39,850 nt of DNA from HO2-45-28 sp964412115 (GCA_964412115.1 CAYPMM010000006.1:1-39850), one strand, 5' to 3'; counted from the stretch's first letter, positions 32,385 to 39,731 are shown. Notes: generated from the letters alone by a model not told the origin. Translations and numbers: made by a program.

Positions 32385-32391
32385 TGCGGAA

Positions 32392-32413
32392 AAAATTTAA
32401 ACTGAAGGCGGGC
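32392..32413. repeat. 22-bp direct repeat, copy 1
   Basis: Identical to 33050-33071. Each copy directly follows a terminator hairpin. Its right part, ACTGAAGGCGGGC, occurs a third time at about 33092-33104, overlapping the end of the radical SAM gene. Confidence 0.8.
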
Positions 32414-32431
32414 CCCCAAATTACTTGGAAT

Positions 32432-32454
32432 ACTTGGAAACGGCGTTTCCAAGT
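32432..32454. repeat. Palindrome, copy 2 of a dispersed pair
   Basis: ACTTGGAAACG (32432-32442) and CGTTTCCAAGT (32444-32454) with a 1-base centre. The core is shared with 31934-31962. Confidence 0.85.
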
Positions 32455-32483
32455 TGGGAGGTGCAAATTAAAAAGGCGCAAGG

Positions 32484-32945
32484 TTATCGCGCCCGAACTT
32501 TCTTTCTGGGATAAAGACGCAAGATGTTCTTGAATGCATCTTTCAAATCGAGGGGGAATTTTTCATCACAACTCAAAGTCAAAGTATTTCCATCAATCAC
32601 AAACCTTGCATATTGGTACTCAATAGGGTCAGGATATTCTTCGTAGTATTTAAAATACGCCGAAAAAGAAATATGTCCACTGTACCCGCGTCGCAAAAGG
32701 TATATAATCGCCTTCTTTGCAACACCAATCTCGTCCCCTTCTGCCTCAAACCACATTTCTCTTTTTAAATTTTTGATCTGCAAAAACTCCTTAACAACAT
32801 CTTCCTTTTTTGGGTGCATAAACATGTTAATAAGATTTGCTTCAAGTTCACAGTAGGATTCATATAATTTTATAGGCATCGCTTGAACTGTTTTAATAAG
32901 GAGACTCTTTGACTTGATTTTAAAGGTACGTTCTTTGCCTGACAT
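32484..32945 (-). CDS. Orphan protein of unknown function
   Basis: A 153-residue protein from the ATG at 32945, which has AAAGGAGG 5 bases upstream. An upstream GTG lies inside that site and is not used. The protein is soluble, with basic ends (SGKERTFKIKSKS; LYPRKKVRAR), a helical front (SYCELEANLINMFMH) and a mixed core (AIIYLLRRGYSGHISFSAYF; YARFVIDGNTLTLSCDEKF). I recognise no family. It has its own promoter and terminator. Confidence 0.7.
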   Translation of the reverse strand: MSGKERTFKIKSKSLLIKTVQAMPIKLYESYCELEANLINMFMHPKKEDVVKEFLQIKNLKREMWFEAEGDEIGVAKKAIIYLLRRGYSGHISFSAYFKYYEEYPDPIEYQYARFVIDGNTLTLSCDEKFPLDLKDAFKNILRLYPRKKVRAR

Positions 32946-32981
32946 ACACACCTCCTTTCAGGGGGCCAGAAAACTTTTTTA

Positions 32982-33009
32982 ATTGTAACGTATCTTCAAA
33001 ATAAGTCAA
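32982..33009 (-). promoter_or_regulatory. Promoter of the orphan gene
   Basis: On the minus strand, TTGACT (33009-33004), 16 bases, then TACAAT (32987-32982). The leader is about 30 bases. Confidence 0.65.
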
Positions 33010-33017
33010 GTTTTAGA

Positions 33018-33049
33018 AAACGGCATCTGATACAGATCAGATGCCGTTT
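33018..33049 (-). terminator. Terminator of the radical SAM gene
   Basis: AAACGGCATCTGAT (33018-33031) and ATCAGATGCCGTTT (33036-33049) with loop ACAG. On the minus strand a TTTTCTAAAA tail follows. Confidence 0.8.
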
Positions 33050-33071
33050 AAAATTTAAACTGAAGGCGGGC
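33050..33071. repeat. 22-bp direct repeat, copy 2
   Basis: Identical to 32392-32413 and likewise adjacent to a terminator stem. Confidence 0.8.
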
Positions 33072-33086
33072 TTGCCTCGCCGAAAG

Positions 33087-34934
33087 CTAGACTGAAGGCG
33101 GGCCGCCTAAAGTCTGGCCCGGACGCTTGTCGCGCAAAATGGGCTTTTTGTTGCCAAATTGTTTCCAGAAATCCAAATGATACATTTCGGCGTAAAACCG
33201 CCACTTTTCCCTGAAGCTCCGGCGCATCGGGTAAATCCGCGTTTCATGCATATAACTTTTGGAAAGAGCGTAAAGCTGTTCATAAATCCATGTTGCCCAT
33301 GGATGATGAATTTCGCTTAATCTGCCTAAAAACAGCTTTGTTACGGGTTTTGACAAAAAGCGCATGAATCTGTTGTGACTTCCGGAAAAAAGCAGGCAGA
33401 AAGTCGCAAGGAGCGCCAAATTTTGCTGAACCGACTTTTCTTTGTCGGTAAAACAAGGCAGGGGCGAACGATTTTGATAGCTTGAGTGCAGTTTGTCGTA
33501 GTCGCCGTCAAACCATCCTTTTTCCATCAGCCATTCGGTGGCGGCAGTCGCCGGATATGGATGCAGAATCGGAAATTCTCCGAAGCTAACACCAATGTCA
33601 ACATTAAACACGCACGATTCGCGATCATAACCGATCTGATCACCATGCATATTGAGCCTTTTCAGCATTTCAAGAACAACCCTTCTCGCGTCACGGTCAG
33701 TTTCGTAAAGCTTGCGGGTTGAATCAATTGCGGGCTTGGGGTCAAAAATAGCGCCGTTTTTCTTGACCCGATGGCGAGAAGAGTCTTTACAAATCTCATC
33801 AATCTTGGGCCAGAAATCGGAATCGCTTTCTTTGGGGATAATCGGACCCGGAATTCCAAGAATCGTATTGGCAAAAGTATAGATGCCGAGTTTGTGGGCT
33901 TCGCCGAAAGAAAATCTCATCTGTTCTTCGGTCATGTCGCGCAAAACGACGTGGTCGCGGATATAGCGGTTGCCGGATTCAATTGACATGGTCAGAGACC
34001 CGATGCCGGCTTTTTTTAAAAGCTCCAGAGCTTCCGGGTTTCTATACACGATGTCGCAGCGGGTTAAACAGTGAAAAGGAAGCCCGACCATTTTCGGATA
34101 AACTTCGGCGAATTCTCTCAGCCATTCAATATCAACTGTGCCAAATGTCGGAAAAACGTCGTCATAAAACTTCCAGAAGCGCGTATCCCATCTCTTCATC
34201 ACCCAGGCCAGCTCTTCGCAGAAACGAACCGGCGAATAACGCTGAAGCATTTTGCCTCTGCCCTTATAAACCTCGTTCCAATGCTCTTCAAAACAATAGG
34301 TGCATCTGAAAGGGCATCCGCGCCCGGCCATATGCGTGCGCTTAAAGCGCGCTTTAAAAGCCGTGTTTTCGTAAATAAGTTCGCGGTCCATGTAAGGCAG
34401 GGCGTCAAAGTTGGCTCTGCGGTCGCGATAGAAGCTTGGGTTAATGCTCACTCCCTTTTCGGAATGCGTTAAAACCATCTCGTAATTTTCGCGCGTAATT
34501 ATGTTCGGTATACCGTGAATGTCGTCCCTATTCCTTTCAAAAGCATCAAGAAAATCAGGCCAAGCGTCGTCGCATTCGTAAACTCCGATGGCATCGAGGT
34601 ATTCCTTTTCGGCAATAGCTTCCGGATATGTGCTGCAGTAAGGACCGCCGAGAATCGTAAAGACATCTTTTCCAAATTCTTTTTTCAGACGTTTGAATTC
34701 CGCGAGATAAAATTTATGCGCTCCGGTAATTGCCGATGCCGCAACAATATCGGGCTGAATATCACGCACCATCCGCGAAATGTCGTCGCGCTCAATCAAA
34801 CCCAAAAATGATTTTCGCCCGGGCCCTTTTTCTTTGCCAATCGCCGAAAGCAGCATTATGTTCATGGGTTCGGTCATATCGCCGTCATCGCGCATCAGCC
34901 ACAAAACTTTGGTTTCCTTGCCATTCGGCGGCAT
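33087..34934 (-). CDS. Radical SAM enzyme
   Basis: A 615-residue protein. The iron-sulfur motif is GRGCPFRCTYCFEEHW (Cys 207, 211, 214). The N-terminal 150 residues resemble the cobalamin-binding-type domain of class B radical SAM proteins (IVAASAITGAHKFYLAEF; VFTILGGPYCSTYPEAIAE), but no DxHxxG cobalamin motif is visible. Downstream are the SAM-barrel motifs FYDDVFPTFG, SLTMSIESGN and ANTILGIPGP. The C-terminal 250 residues have hydrophobic and aromatic patches of unknown role. AAGGAG lies 9 bases before the ATG. It is monocistronic with its own promoter and terminator. The substrate is unknown; nearby genes suggest sugar, lipid or cofactor modification. Confidence 0.85.
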   Translation of the reverse strand: MPPNGKETKVLWLMRDDGDMTEPMNIMLLSAIGKEKGPGRKSFLGLIERDDISRMVRDIQPDIVAASAITGAHKFYLAEFKRLKKEFGKDVFTILGGPYCSTYPEAIAEKEYLDAIGVYECDDAWPDFLDAFERNRDDIHGIPNIITRENYEMVLTHSEKGVSINPSFYRDRRANFDALPYMDRELIYENTAFKARFKRTHMAGRGCPFRCTYCFEEHWNEVYKGRGKMLQRYSPVRFCEELAWVMKRWDTRFWKFYDDVFPTFGTVDIEWLREFAEVYPKMVGLPFHCLTRCDIVYRNPEALELLKKAGIGSLTMSIESGNRYIRDHVVLRDMTEEQMRFSFGEAHKLGIYTFANTILGIPGPIIPKESDSDFWPKIDEICKDSSRHRVKKNGAIFDPKPAIDSTRKLYETDRDARRVVLEMLKRLNMHGDQIGYDRESCVFNVDIGVSFGEFPILHPYPATAATEWLMEKGWFDGDYDKLHSSYQNRSPLPCFTDKEKSVQQNLALLATFCLLFSGSHNRFMRFLSKPVTKLFLGRLSEIHHPWATWIYEQLYALSKSYMHETRIYPMRRSFREKWRFYAEMYHLDFWKQFGNKKPILRDKRPGQTLGGPPSV

Positions 34935-34996
34935 GACTCATTCTCCTTCCTGCAGGCTCGCCAATTTTAAGTTTTCAACGAATCTTGTCTTGGCTT

Positions 34997-35025
34997 AAAA
35001 TAGCCCAAAAACAAAAATAAATCAA
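34997..35025 (-). promoter_or_regulatory. Promoter of the radical SAM gene
   Basis: On the minus strand, TTGATT (35025-35020), 17 bases, then TATTTT (35002-34997). Confidence 0.55.
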
Positions 35026-35039
35026 TCCGCATAAGATCG

Positions 35040-35546
35040 CTAGTCAAAAAGTTTTATGATTTTTGCAAAAATTTCGCTGGAGTGAAGCGGCAATTCTTTG
35101 GTAAAAACAAGGCTGGTGCCGACTTCTTCGCAGACTCTTTTGTCTTCCGAAATTCCGCTTTTCGGGTCAGTAAGTCCGGCTTTTGAACTTTCACCTTTGG
35201 TGTAGAAATCGGGTTTGATTTTTCGCAAAACGCCATACGGCCCTATGTCCCCGCAAAAAGTGACGAAATCAACAACTTCAAAAGCGGCCAGCCACTTTGA
35301 ACGCATGTCCTCCCAAAAAAACGGACGGCCCGGACCTTTTTGCACAAACCGGTCTTCTACCGTAGAGACCACAAGCACATCTCCAAGCTTTTTGGATTGT
35401 TCCAGATAATGAATATGGGCCGGATGCACCAAATCAAAAATGCCGTGGGCCAGCACTATTTTTCGCCCCTCTTTTTTAAACTCTTTGGTTATCTTAGCCA
35501 ATTCCTCAATGCTTTTTATCTTTCTCTCGCGAGGCAATAAAACCAT
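35040..35546 (-). CDS. Cytidylyltransferase-like (RfaE2/TagD-type) nucleotidyltransferase
   Basis: A 168-residue protein. The signature KIVLAHGIFDLVHPAHIHYL corresponds to the GxFDxxHxGH motif, with Ala in place of the second Gly (HPAH). VLVVSTVEDRFVQKGPGRP and the WLAAFEVVDFVTF strand follow, and KPDFYTKGESS lies near the C-terminus. Family members link a phosphosugar or alcohol phosphate to CTP or ATP. An ISTSS-type loop is absent, so the donor specificity cannot be told. An extended -10 (TGATACTAT) ends 6 bases before the ATG with no ribosome site. Confidence 0.85.
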   Translation of the reverse strand: MVLLPRERKIKSIEELAKITKEFKKEGRKIVLAHGIFDLVHPAHIHYLEQSKKLGDVLVVSTVEDRFVQKGPGRPFFWEDMRSKWLAAFEVVDFVTFCGDIGPYGVLRKIKPDFYTKGESSKAGLTDPKSGISEDKRVCEEVGTSLVFTKELPLHSSEIFAKIIKLFD

Positions 35547-35552
35547 AGAAAA

Positions 35553-35561
35553 ATAGTATCA
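35553..35561 (-). promoter_or_regulatory. Extended -10 promoter 6 nt before the cytidylyltransferase ATG
   Basis: TGATACTAT on the minus strand, with a 6-base gap to the ATG at 35546. A leaderless transcript is predicted. Confidence 0.55.
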
Positions 35562-35574
35562 TTTTTTCAAAAAA

Positions 35575-35600
35575 ACAAAAGCCCCCGATGACATCGGGGG
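35575..35600 (-). terminator. Terminator of the membrane-protein paralogue B gene
   Basis: CCCCCGAT (35582-35589) and ATCGGGGG (35593-35600). A TTTTGTTTTTTT tract follows on the minus strand. Confidence 0.85.
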
Positions 35601-35608
35601 AAAATAAT

Positions 35609-36190
35609 TTAATTCAGTTGTTTTGGTTCGTTACTATCAAGAAACTTTTTGGCTGTTATTAAGGCATGAACTTTCATTGATATTGGTTTAGATAATATCC
35701 AAATCAGCGGGGATAGGCCCACCAACAGAGGACCCAGAATAAAGCTAGTTACCACTACTGGAACACTCATGGAAGGGCTACCCATGGTAATGCTCCAAAC
35801 CAACCAGCTTAAAACACACAAACCGCCCAATATATCAAAAAAATTGTCCTCTCCAAATCTGCACGTGAGTTTCCAGAACATTCCGGCAACCCTCTTTTTT
35901 TGAGCGAGCTCCGTCGCCTTTCGCAAAATCACTTCTTCAAGTTCTTTCCTGCGTTTCACGGTTAATTTACTGATTGCTTTTTGTGAGACCCCAAACCATT
36001 TGGTTGCCAAAGCAACCACGCTTTTGTCGTATAGCGCTTGCATTTGTGTGGCGTTATTCCTATTCTTTTCTCTGTTTTCTTCCTCGTTTAGCTCAATACT
36101 TATCGTGTCAAGATCTTTGCGCACATTTTCAGCAATTCCGGGCAGGATGAAGCTTCTTTCCTCCGGCTGAACCGCAAGCGTCTCCGCCAT
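35609..36190 (-). CDS. Membrane protein of unknown function, paralogue B
   Basis: A 193-residue protein. I chose the ATG at 36190 because GGAGG lies 8 bases upstream; an in-frame ATG at 36205 precedes that site. The N-terminal motif LAVQPEERSFILPGIAENV is shared with the gene at 36379. A charged helical middle (residues 30-100, KWFGVSQKAISKL; ELEEVILRKA) follows, then two hydrophobic segments (about 119-165) and a C-terminal ALITAKKFLDS. I recognise no named family. It has its own promoter and terminator, near-copies of those of the paralogue. Confidence 0.75.
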   Translation of the reverse strand: MAETLAVQPEERSFILPGIAENVRKDLDTISIELNEEENREKNRNNATQMQALYDKSVVALATKWFGVSQKAISKLTVKRRKELEEVILRKATELAQKKRVAGMFWKLTCRFGEDNFFDILGGLCVLSWLVWSITMGSPSMSVPVVVTSFILGPLLVGLSPLIWILSKPISMKVHALITAKKFLDSNEPKQLN

Positions 36191-36232
36191 CGCCTTTTCC
36201 TCCATGTTTTGACAAAAAACAAACCTCTAAAT

Positions 36233-36261
36233 CATATAGCACGAAGCCCAAATTTAGTCAA
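36233..36261 (-). promoter_or_regulatory. Promoter of paralogue B
   Basis: On the minus strand, TTGACT (36261-36256), 17 bases, then TATATG (36238-36233) with TGC before it. Spacer and flanks nearly match the promoter at 37030-37058. A second AGTCAA copy lies just upstream. Confidence 0.65.
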
Positions 36262-36338
36262 TTTAGTCAAACTCAAGAAAATTAAAATTGTTGATTCTGT
36301 AGCGATCGCTTCAGTATGAACAAATATAAACATTGAAA

Positions 36339-36366
36339 AAACAAAAGCCCCTGATTATGTCAGGGG
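36339..36366 (-). terminator. Terminator of paralogue A
   Basis: CCCCTGA (36348-36354) and TCAGGGG (36360-36366). A T-rich tail follows on the minus strand. Confidence 0.8.
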
Positions 36367-36378
36367 GGTAAAAATCCA

Positions 36379-36987
36379 TCACTTCTTAGCGTCCAATAAC
36401 TTTTTAGACTCTAGCAAAGACTCGATCTCTCGTAACAAATCCTCTCTAAAACAATCCTCAACTGCTGTAACTATGAAAGATTGAATCATAAAAGCACCAC
36501 AAAAACCTCCAACAAAATACCAAGTACCGCCCATCAAACTCAGAACGACGACGGATGTCAACCACAAAAACATCATAACGCAGTTAATCGGCAATCTTTT
36601 ACGCCATAAAAACCAGACTATTCCGCCGGCGTTTCTCTTTTCCTCAGCTTTTCGCAAGATCAGGGCTTCAAGAGCTTTTTTGTGTTTTGAATCTAGGCGG
36701 TGAACAGCTTTCTTTTTCACTTCAAACCACTTCGCGGCAAGACACGTCAGCATCCGGTCGTAAATTATTTGTGCTCTGGCGCGCTCGGCTTCAGCGGCTC
36801 TTTGTGCTTCGGCATGCTCGGCTTCAGCGGCTCTTTGTGCTTCTAATCGCATGGCTTCAGTGGCTTTTTGCTCTTCGTCAAAAATTAACTCCTTATTTAT
36901 TGCCTGTAATTCGTTTTTCAAATTCTCAGCCATTCCGGGCAGGATGAAGTTCGTTTCCTTCGGCTGAACCGCAAGCGATTCATCCAT
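36379..36987 (-). CDS. Membrane protein of unknown function, paralogue A
   Basis: A 202-residue protein from the ATG at 36987, with AGGGAGG 9 bases upstream; an upstream in-frame start at 37020 lacks a ribosome site. SLAVQPKETNFILPGMAENL opens the protein, as in paralogue B. An Ala/Glu/Arg coiled coil follows (EAQRAAEAEHAEAQRAAEAE, residues about 45-73), which B lacks. Then come KWFEVKKKAVHRLDSKHKK, two hydrophobic segments (about 120-165) and IESLLESKKLLDAKK. The coil contains two near-identical decapeptides, suggesting internal duplication. Confidence 0.75.
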   Translation of the reverse strand: MDESLAVQPKETNFILPGMAENLKNELQAINKELIFDEEQKATEAMRLEAQRAAEAEHAEAQRAAEAERARAQIIYDRMLTCLAAKWFEVKKKAVHRLDSKHKKALEALILRKAEEKRNAGGIVWFLWRKRLPINCVMMFLWLTSVVVLSLMGGTWYFVGGFCGAFMIQSFIVTAVEDCFREDLLREIESLLESKKLLDAKK

Positions 36988-37029
36988 GCTTTTTTCCTCC
37001 CTGTTTTGACAAAAAACCAATCTGGGTAT

Positions 37030-37058
37030 TGTATAGCACGAAGCCTAAATTTAGTCAA
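37030..37058 (-). promoter_or_regulatory. Promoter of paralogue A
   Basis: On the minus strand, TTGACT (37058-37053), 17 bases, then TATACA (37035-37030) with TGC before it. Highly similar to the promoter of paralogue B. Confidence 0.65.
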
Positions 37059-37089
37059 GAAAAAAAGCCCCCGATGACGTCGGGGGCTT
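37059..37089 (-). terminator. Terminator of the E1/Nudix operon
   Basis: AAGCCCCCGA (37065-37074) and TCGGGGGCTT (37080-37089), 2 bases after the E1 beta stop, with T run on the minus strand. It abuts the -35 box of paralogue A. Confidence 0.85.
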
Positions 37090-37091
37090 GA

Positions 37092-38078
37092 TTATACTAA
37101 TGGTTTATTAATTGAAACGCTGTCAACAATATCTTGGGCGCTCGGATGAAAATCGTCTAACAGATATTGGCTTGCTGGACACGGCGAGTCGGCCATTGAG
37201 ATTCGCTGAGGCAAAACGACTAAATGATCCATTGCGCGCTCGCAAACCGAGGCCACAACTTCCGCTCCGACTCCGAACATCGGCCAGCCGGTATCAACAA
37301 CGAGCAGACGGCCTGTTTTAGACACCGACTTAATTATTGTTCCAATATCCAGCGGCCTGACCCAGCGCAAATCAATAACCTCGGCCGAAATGCCTCGTTT
37401 GGCAAAAATATCGGCGGCTTCAAGCGCGTCTTGTACTGCTGCCGAAACCGCGACAATCGTCAAATCCTGACCCTCTCTTGCGATACGAGCGCAAAAGGGC
37501 GTTTTGTAATAACCCTCCGGCACAAAATCATTTTGGTCAAAAAGCGAACGATGTTCAAGAATTATCACCGGATCGTCGTCTTCAATCGCCGTTAAAATCA
37601 TTCCCTTGGCATCTGTGGGACTTGCCGGCATCCCGACTTTAACTCCGGGAAAGTGGGCGAAAACCGCCTGCAAACTTTGGCTGTGCTGGACCCCTTCGCC
37701 AGGCTTTCTGGCAACAAAACTCAAAATCGTAATAGGAATTTTATGGCGTCCGCCGGAAGCAAAACGCAGTTTCGCGGCTTGATTAAACATCTGATCCATC
37801 GCCAAAAGCATAAAGTCGTTTCGCTGATGAATTAAGACCGGCCTCATTCCGTCCAGAGCGGAACCCACGGCAAAACCGGTAAGCCCGTTTTCCGAAAGAG
37901 GCGTATCAATTACCCGATGCTCTTTAAACCGCCTAAAAGCCGGCAAAACATGTCCGTAAACTCCGGTAACATTATCAACGCCTTCGCCCATCAAGAACAC
38001 CCGGCTGTCCCTCTCCATCGCCTGTAAAATTCCTTCAGCCGCCGCTTCTTTGTAGGTAAGACGAGTTATGGCCGGCAT
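37092..38078 (-). CDS. 2-oxoacid dehydrogenase E1 component, beta subunit
   Basis: A 328-residue protein from the ATG at 38078, with GGGAGG 8 bases upstream (an in-frame TTG at 38084 is less likely). Transketolase-like pyrimidine-binding motifs are VFLMGEGVDNVTGVYG, DTPLSENGLTGFAVGSAL with the catalytic Glu, and LRFASGGRHKIPIT. The C-terminal half has VIDLRWVRPLDIGTI and VVDTGWPMFGVGAEV. Together with the alpha subunit it forms a ThDP-dependent decarboxylase/acyl-transfer enzyme. No E2 or E3 gene is in the window. It lies 2 bases after the alpha stop. Confidence 0.92.
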   Translation of the reverse strand: MPAITRLTYKEAAAEGILQAMERDSRVFLMGEGVDNVTGVYGHVLPAFRRFKEHRVIDTPLSENGLTGFAVGSALDGMRPVLIHQRNDFMLLAMDQMFNQAAKLRFASGGRHKIPITILSFVARKPGEGVQHSQSLQAVFAHFPGVKVGMPASPTDAKGMILTAIEDDDPVIILEHRSLFDQNDFVPEGYYKTPFCARIAREGQDLTIVAVSAAVQDALEAADIFAKRGISAEVIDLRWVRPLDIGTIIKSVSKTGRLLVVDTGWPMFGVGAEVVASVCERAMDHLVVLPQRISMADSPCPASQYLLDDFHPSAQDIVDSVSINKPLV

Positions 38079-38080
38079 AC

Positions 38081-39010
38081 TCAATTCCTCCCTGCCGGAA
38101 TCGGACTCAAAAGAGCGAATTCTACGGCCTCATCAATTTCTTTTTTTATTCGCGCCTCCATTTCTTCGTTTTCGGATTCAAAAAGCCGGCCATAAACTTT
38201 TACCGGGTCTTTGGCCATCCAAGCCTCACCTTCTTCGCGGCTTCTGTAGCCAAGGTTCCAATCTTCATTTACGCCCCAGTGTTCCTTAAAACGGTAAGTG
38301 CGGATTTCAAGAAAAACCGGACACTTGTTTGCGGCTACAAAAACGGCTTGAAGCGCGGCTTCTCTTACGGCCAACACATCGTTTCCGTCAACTCTTTCCA
38401 CCCTAACTCGGTGCGGTAAAACGCGATCCGTTATTCTTTCTTCGGGCTGGCGTTTCAGTATCGGCGAGTGGGTAGCGTAAAGATTGTGTTCGCATACGAA
38501 CAAAACCGGCAGACGGTGAACCGACGCGAAGTTGACGCTCTCCCAAAAAATACCCTCTTCAACCGCTCCGTCGCCGAAAAAAGCAACCGCGACCTTGTCT
38601 TCGCTTTTAATTTTGGAGGCAAGAGCGATGCCTACCGCGAAAGAAATGCTCGCGCCGACTATTGGCGCTGAAACAACGAATCCGGCCTCATCGTCAATCA
38701 GATGCATCGTTCCGCCGAAACCCGAGGCGCATCCGGTCCTGCGCCCGCAAAGTTCGGCCAGCATCTTTTTCAAATCCCCGCCCTTGGCCAGATAATGGCC
38801 GTGGCAGCGGTGGGTGGACACGACTTTATCCTGCGGACGCAAAGCGTTCGCAACACCGACAGCCGAGACCTCCTGCCCTATTGAAAGATGGACCGGGGCA
38901 ATGATATGACCGGCTCTAAAAAGCTCCGCTATTCTTTCCTCAACCCTTCTTACTCGCAGAATTTCAAAATACATTTTTTTCAGCAGATTGTTTTTTTCCG
39001 AGCCGGTCAT
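38081..39010 (-). CDS. 2-oxoacid dehydrogenase E1 component, alpha subunit
   Basis: A 309-residue protein. The ThDP motif is VAFFGDGAVEEGIFWESVNF, then CEHNLYATHSP; the tunnel region is STHRCHGHYLAKGG and MHLIDDEAGFVVSAP. The phosphorylation-loop-like VRVERVDGNDVLAVREA follows. It is somewhat shorter than housekeeping PDH alpha and similar to acetoin-dehydrogenase-like and polysaccharide-cluster versions. It ends in TGA. Its ATG overlaps the Nudix stop by 4 bases, so translation is coupled. Confidence 0.92.
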   Translation of the reverse strand: MTGSEKNNLLKKMYFEILRVRRVEERIAELFRAGHIIAPVHLSIGQEVSAVGVANALRPQDKVVSTHRCHGHYLAKGGDLKKMLAELCGRRTGCASGFGGTMHLIDDEAGFVVSAPIVGASISFAVGIALASKIKSEDKVAVAFFGDGAVEEGIFWESVNFASVHRLPVLFVCEHNLYATHSPILKRQPEERITDRVLPHRVRVERVDGNDVLAVREAALQAVFVAANKCPVFLEIRTYRFKEHWGVNEDWNLGYRSREEGEAWMAKDPVKVYGRLFESENEEMEARIKKEIDEAVEFALLSPIPAGRN

Positions 39011-39645
39011 TTCAAGTCCCTCCTTAAACCGCGAATTATTTTTCCGACCTCGTCTACAAGACGCGAGGTCCAGAGATCAAAAACCGGAAAATCCCGCCAC
39101 GCGTTTTCCTTTTTTACAATCAGATCTCCAAAGTCAAAAACGGCCATTTCGGTGTGTTCCTGGCCCAGATGGCGCGTCATTAGGCCGGCCGGAAGGTCTG
39201 ATTTATTAATCTCAACCACCCCGCCCCAGGCAACACCCTCCAAAAGCTGCGGAAGATAATATTCGGCAAAAACCAATCTTATTTTCTCGGGCTGGACTGT
39301 TATTCCGGCCTCTTCTTTCAATTCCTTGGCCATTGAGGATTTGACCACGTGTTCTTGGGGCATTGTAAAACCATCTTCGTCTTCAAATTCATGATAATCA
39401 ATTTTACCGCCGGGAGGTTCGGTCGTAACGACACAAGGCGCCACTCTTGCCTGCCGGACCATGACCACTTTCCATCCGTCATCCCAAAAATACGGCAGGA
39501 CATTGGCGCCGTCGCCCGCCTTGATTACTCCGCGCGAAACCGTAAAAACGCCGTCGCTTGTCAAAACATCGGCTTGACGGATAAAAAATTTTATGCCCGA
39601 ACATTGAAACGTCGGTTCACGCTCAAACTTGCTTACAATCCGCAT
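39007..39645 (-). CDS. Nudix hydrolase with expanded Nudix box
   Basis: A 212-residue protein. VLPYFWDDGWKVVMVRQARV precedes PPGGKIDYHEFEDEDG and, after an insert, MAKELKEEAGITV, the Glu-rich helix of the Nudix box. The usual Gly-x5-Glu-x7-Arg-Glu spacing is stretched by about 13 residues and Arg is Lys. GGVVEINKSDLPAGLM may be a substrate loop. It resembles ADP-sugar or GDP-mannose type Nudix enzymes; the substrate is not known. AAGGAGG lies before the ATG. First gene of the operon. Confidence 0.8.
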   Translation of the reverse strand: MRIVSKFEREPTFQCSGIKFFIRQADVLTSDGVFTVSRGVIKAGDGANVLPYFWDDGWKVVMVRQARVAPCVVTTEPPGGKIDYHEFEDEDGFTMPQEHVVKSSMAKELKEEAGITVQPEKIRLVFAEYYLPQLLEGVAWGGVVEINKSDLPAGLMTRHLGQEHTEMAVFDFGDLIVKKENAWRDFPVFDLWTSRLVDEVGKIIRGLRRDLK

Positions 39646-39689
39646 AATTCCTCCTTTTTCAAAGCAACAACGTGAATAAATCTGGCCTT

Positions 39690-39718
39690 AAAATAATAAA
39701 AAAAAACAGCCTAGTCAA
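39690..39718 (-). promoter_or_regulatory. Promoter of the Nudix/E1 operon, overlapping the preceding terminator
   Basis: On the minus strand, TTGACT (39718-39713), 17 bases, then TATTTT (39695-39690). The -35 box begins in the loop of the terminator hairpin and runs into its stem. Confidence 0.55.
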
Positions 39719-39728
39719 TAGGCTGTTT
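39698..39728 (-). terminator. Terminator of the aminotransferase gene
   Basis: AAACAGCCTA (39704-39713) and TAGGCTGTTT (39719-39728) around GTCAA. Nine T follow on the minus strand. Confidence 0.9.
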
Positions 39729-39731
39729 AAG

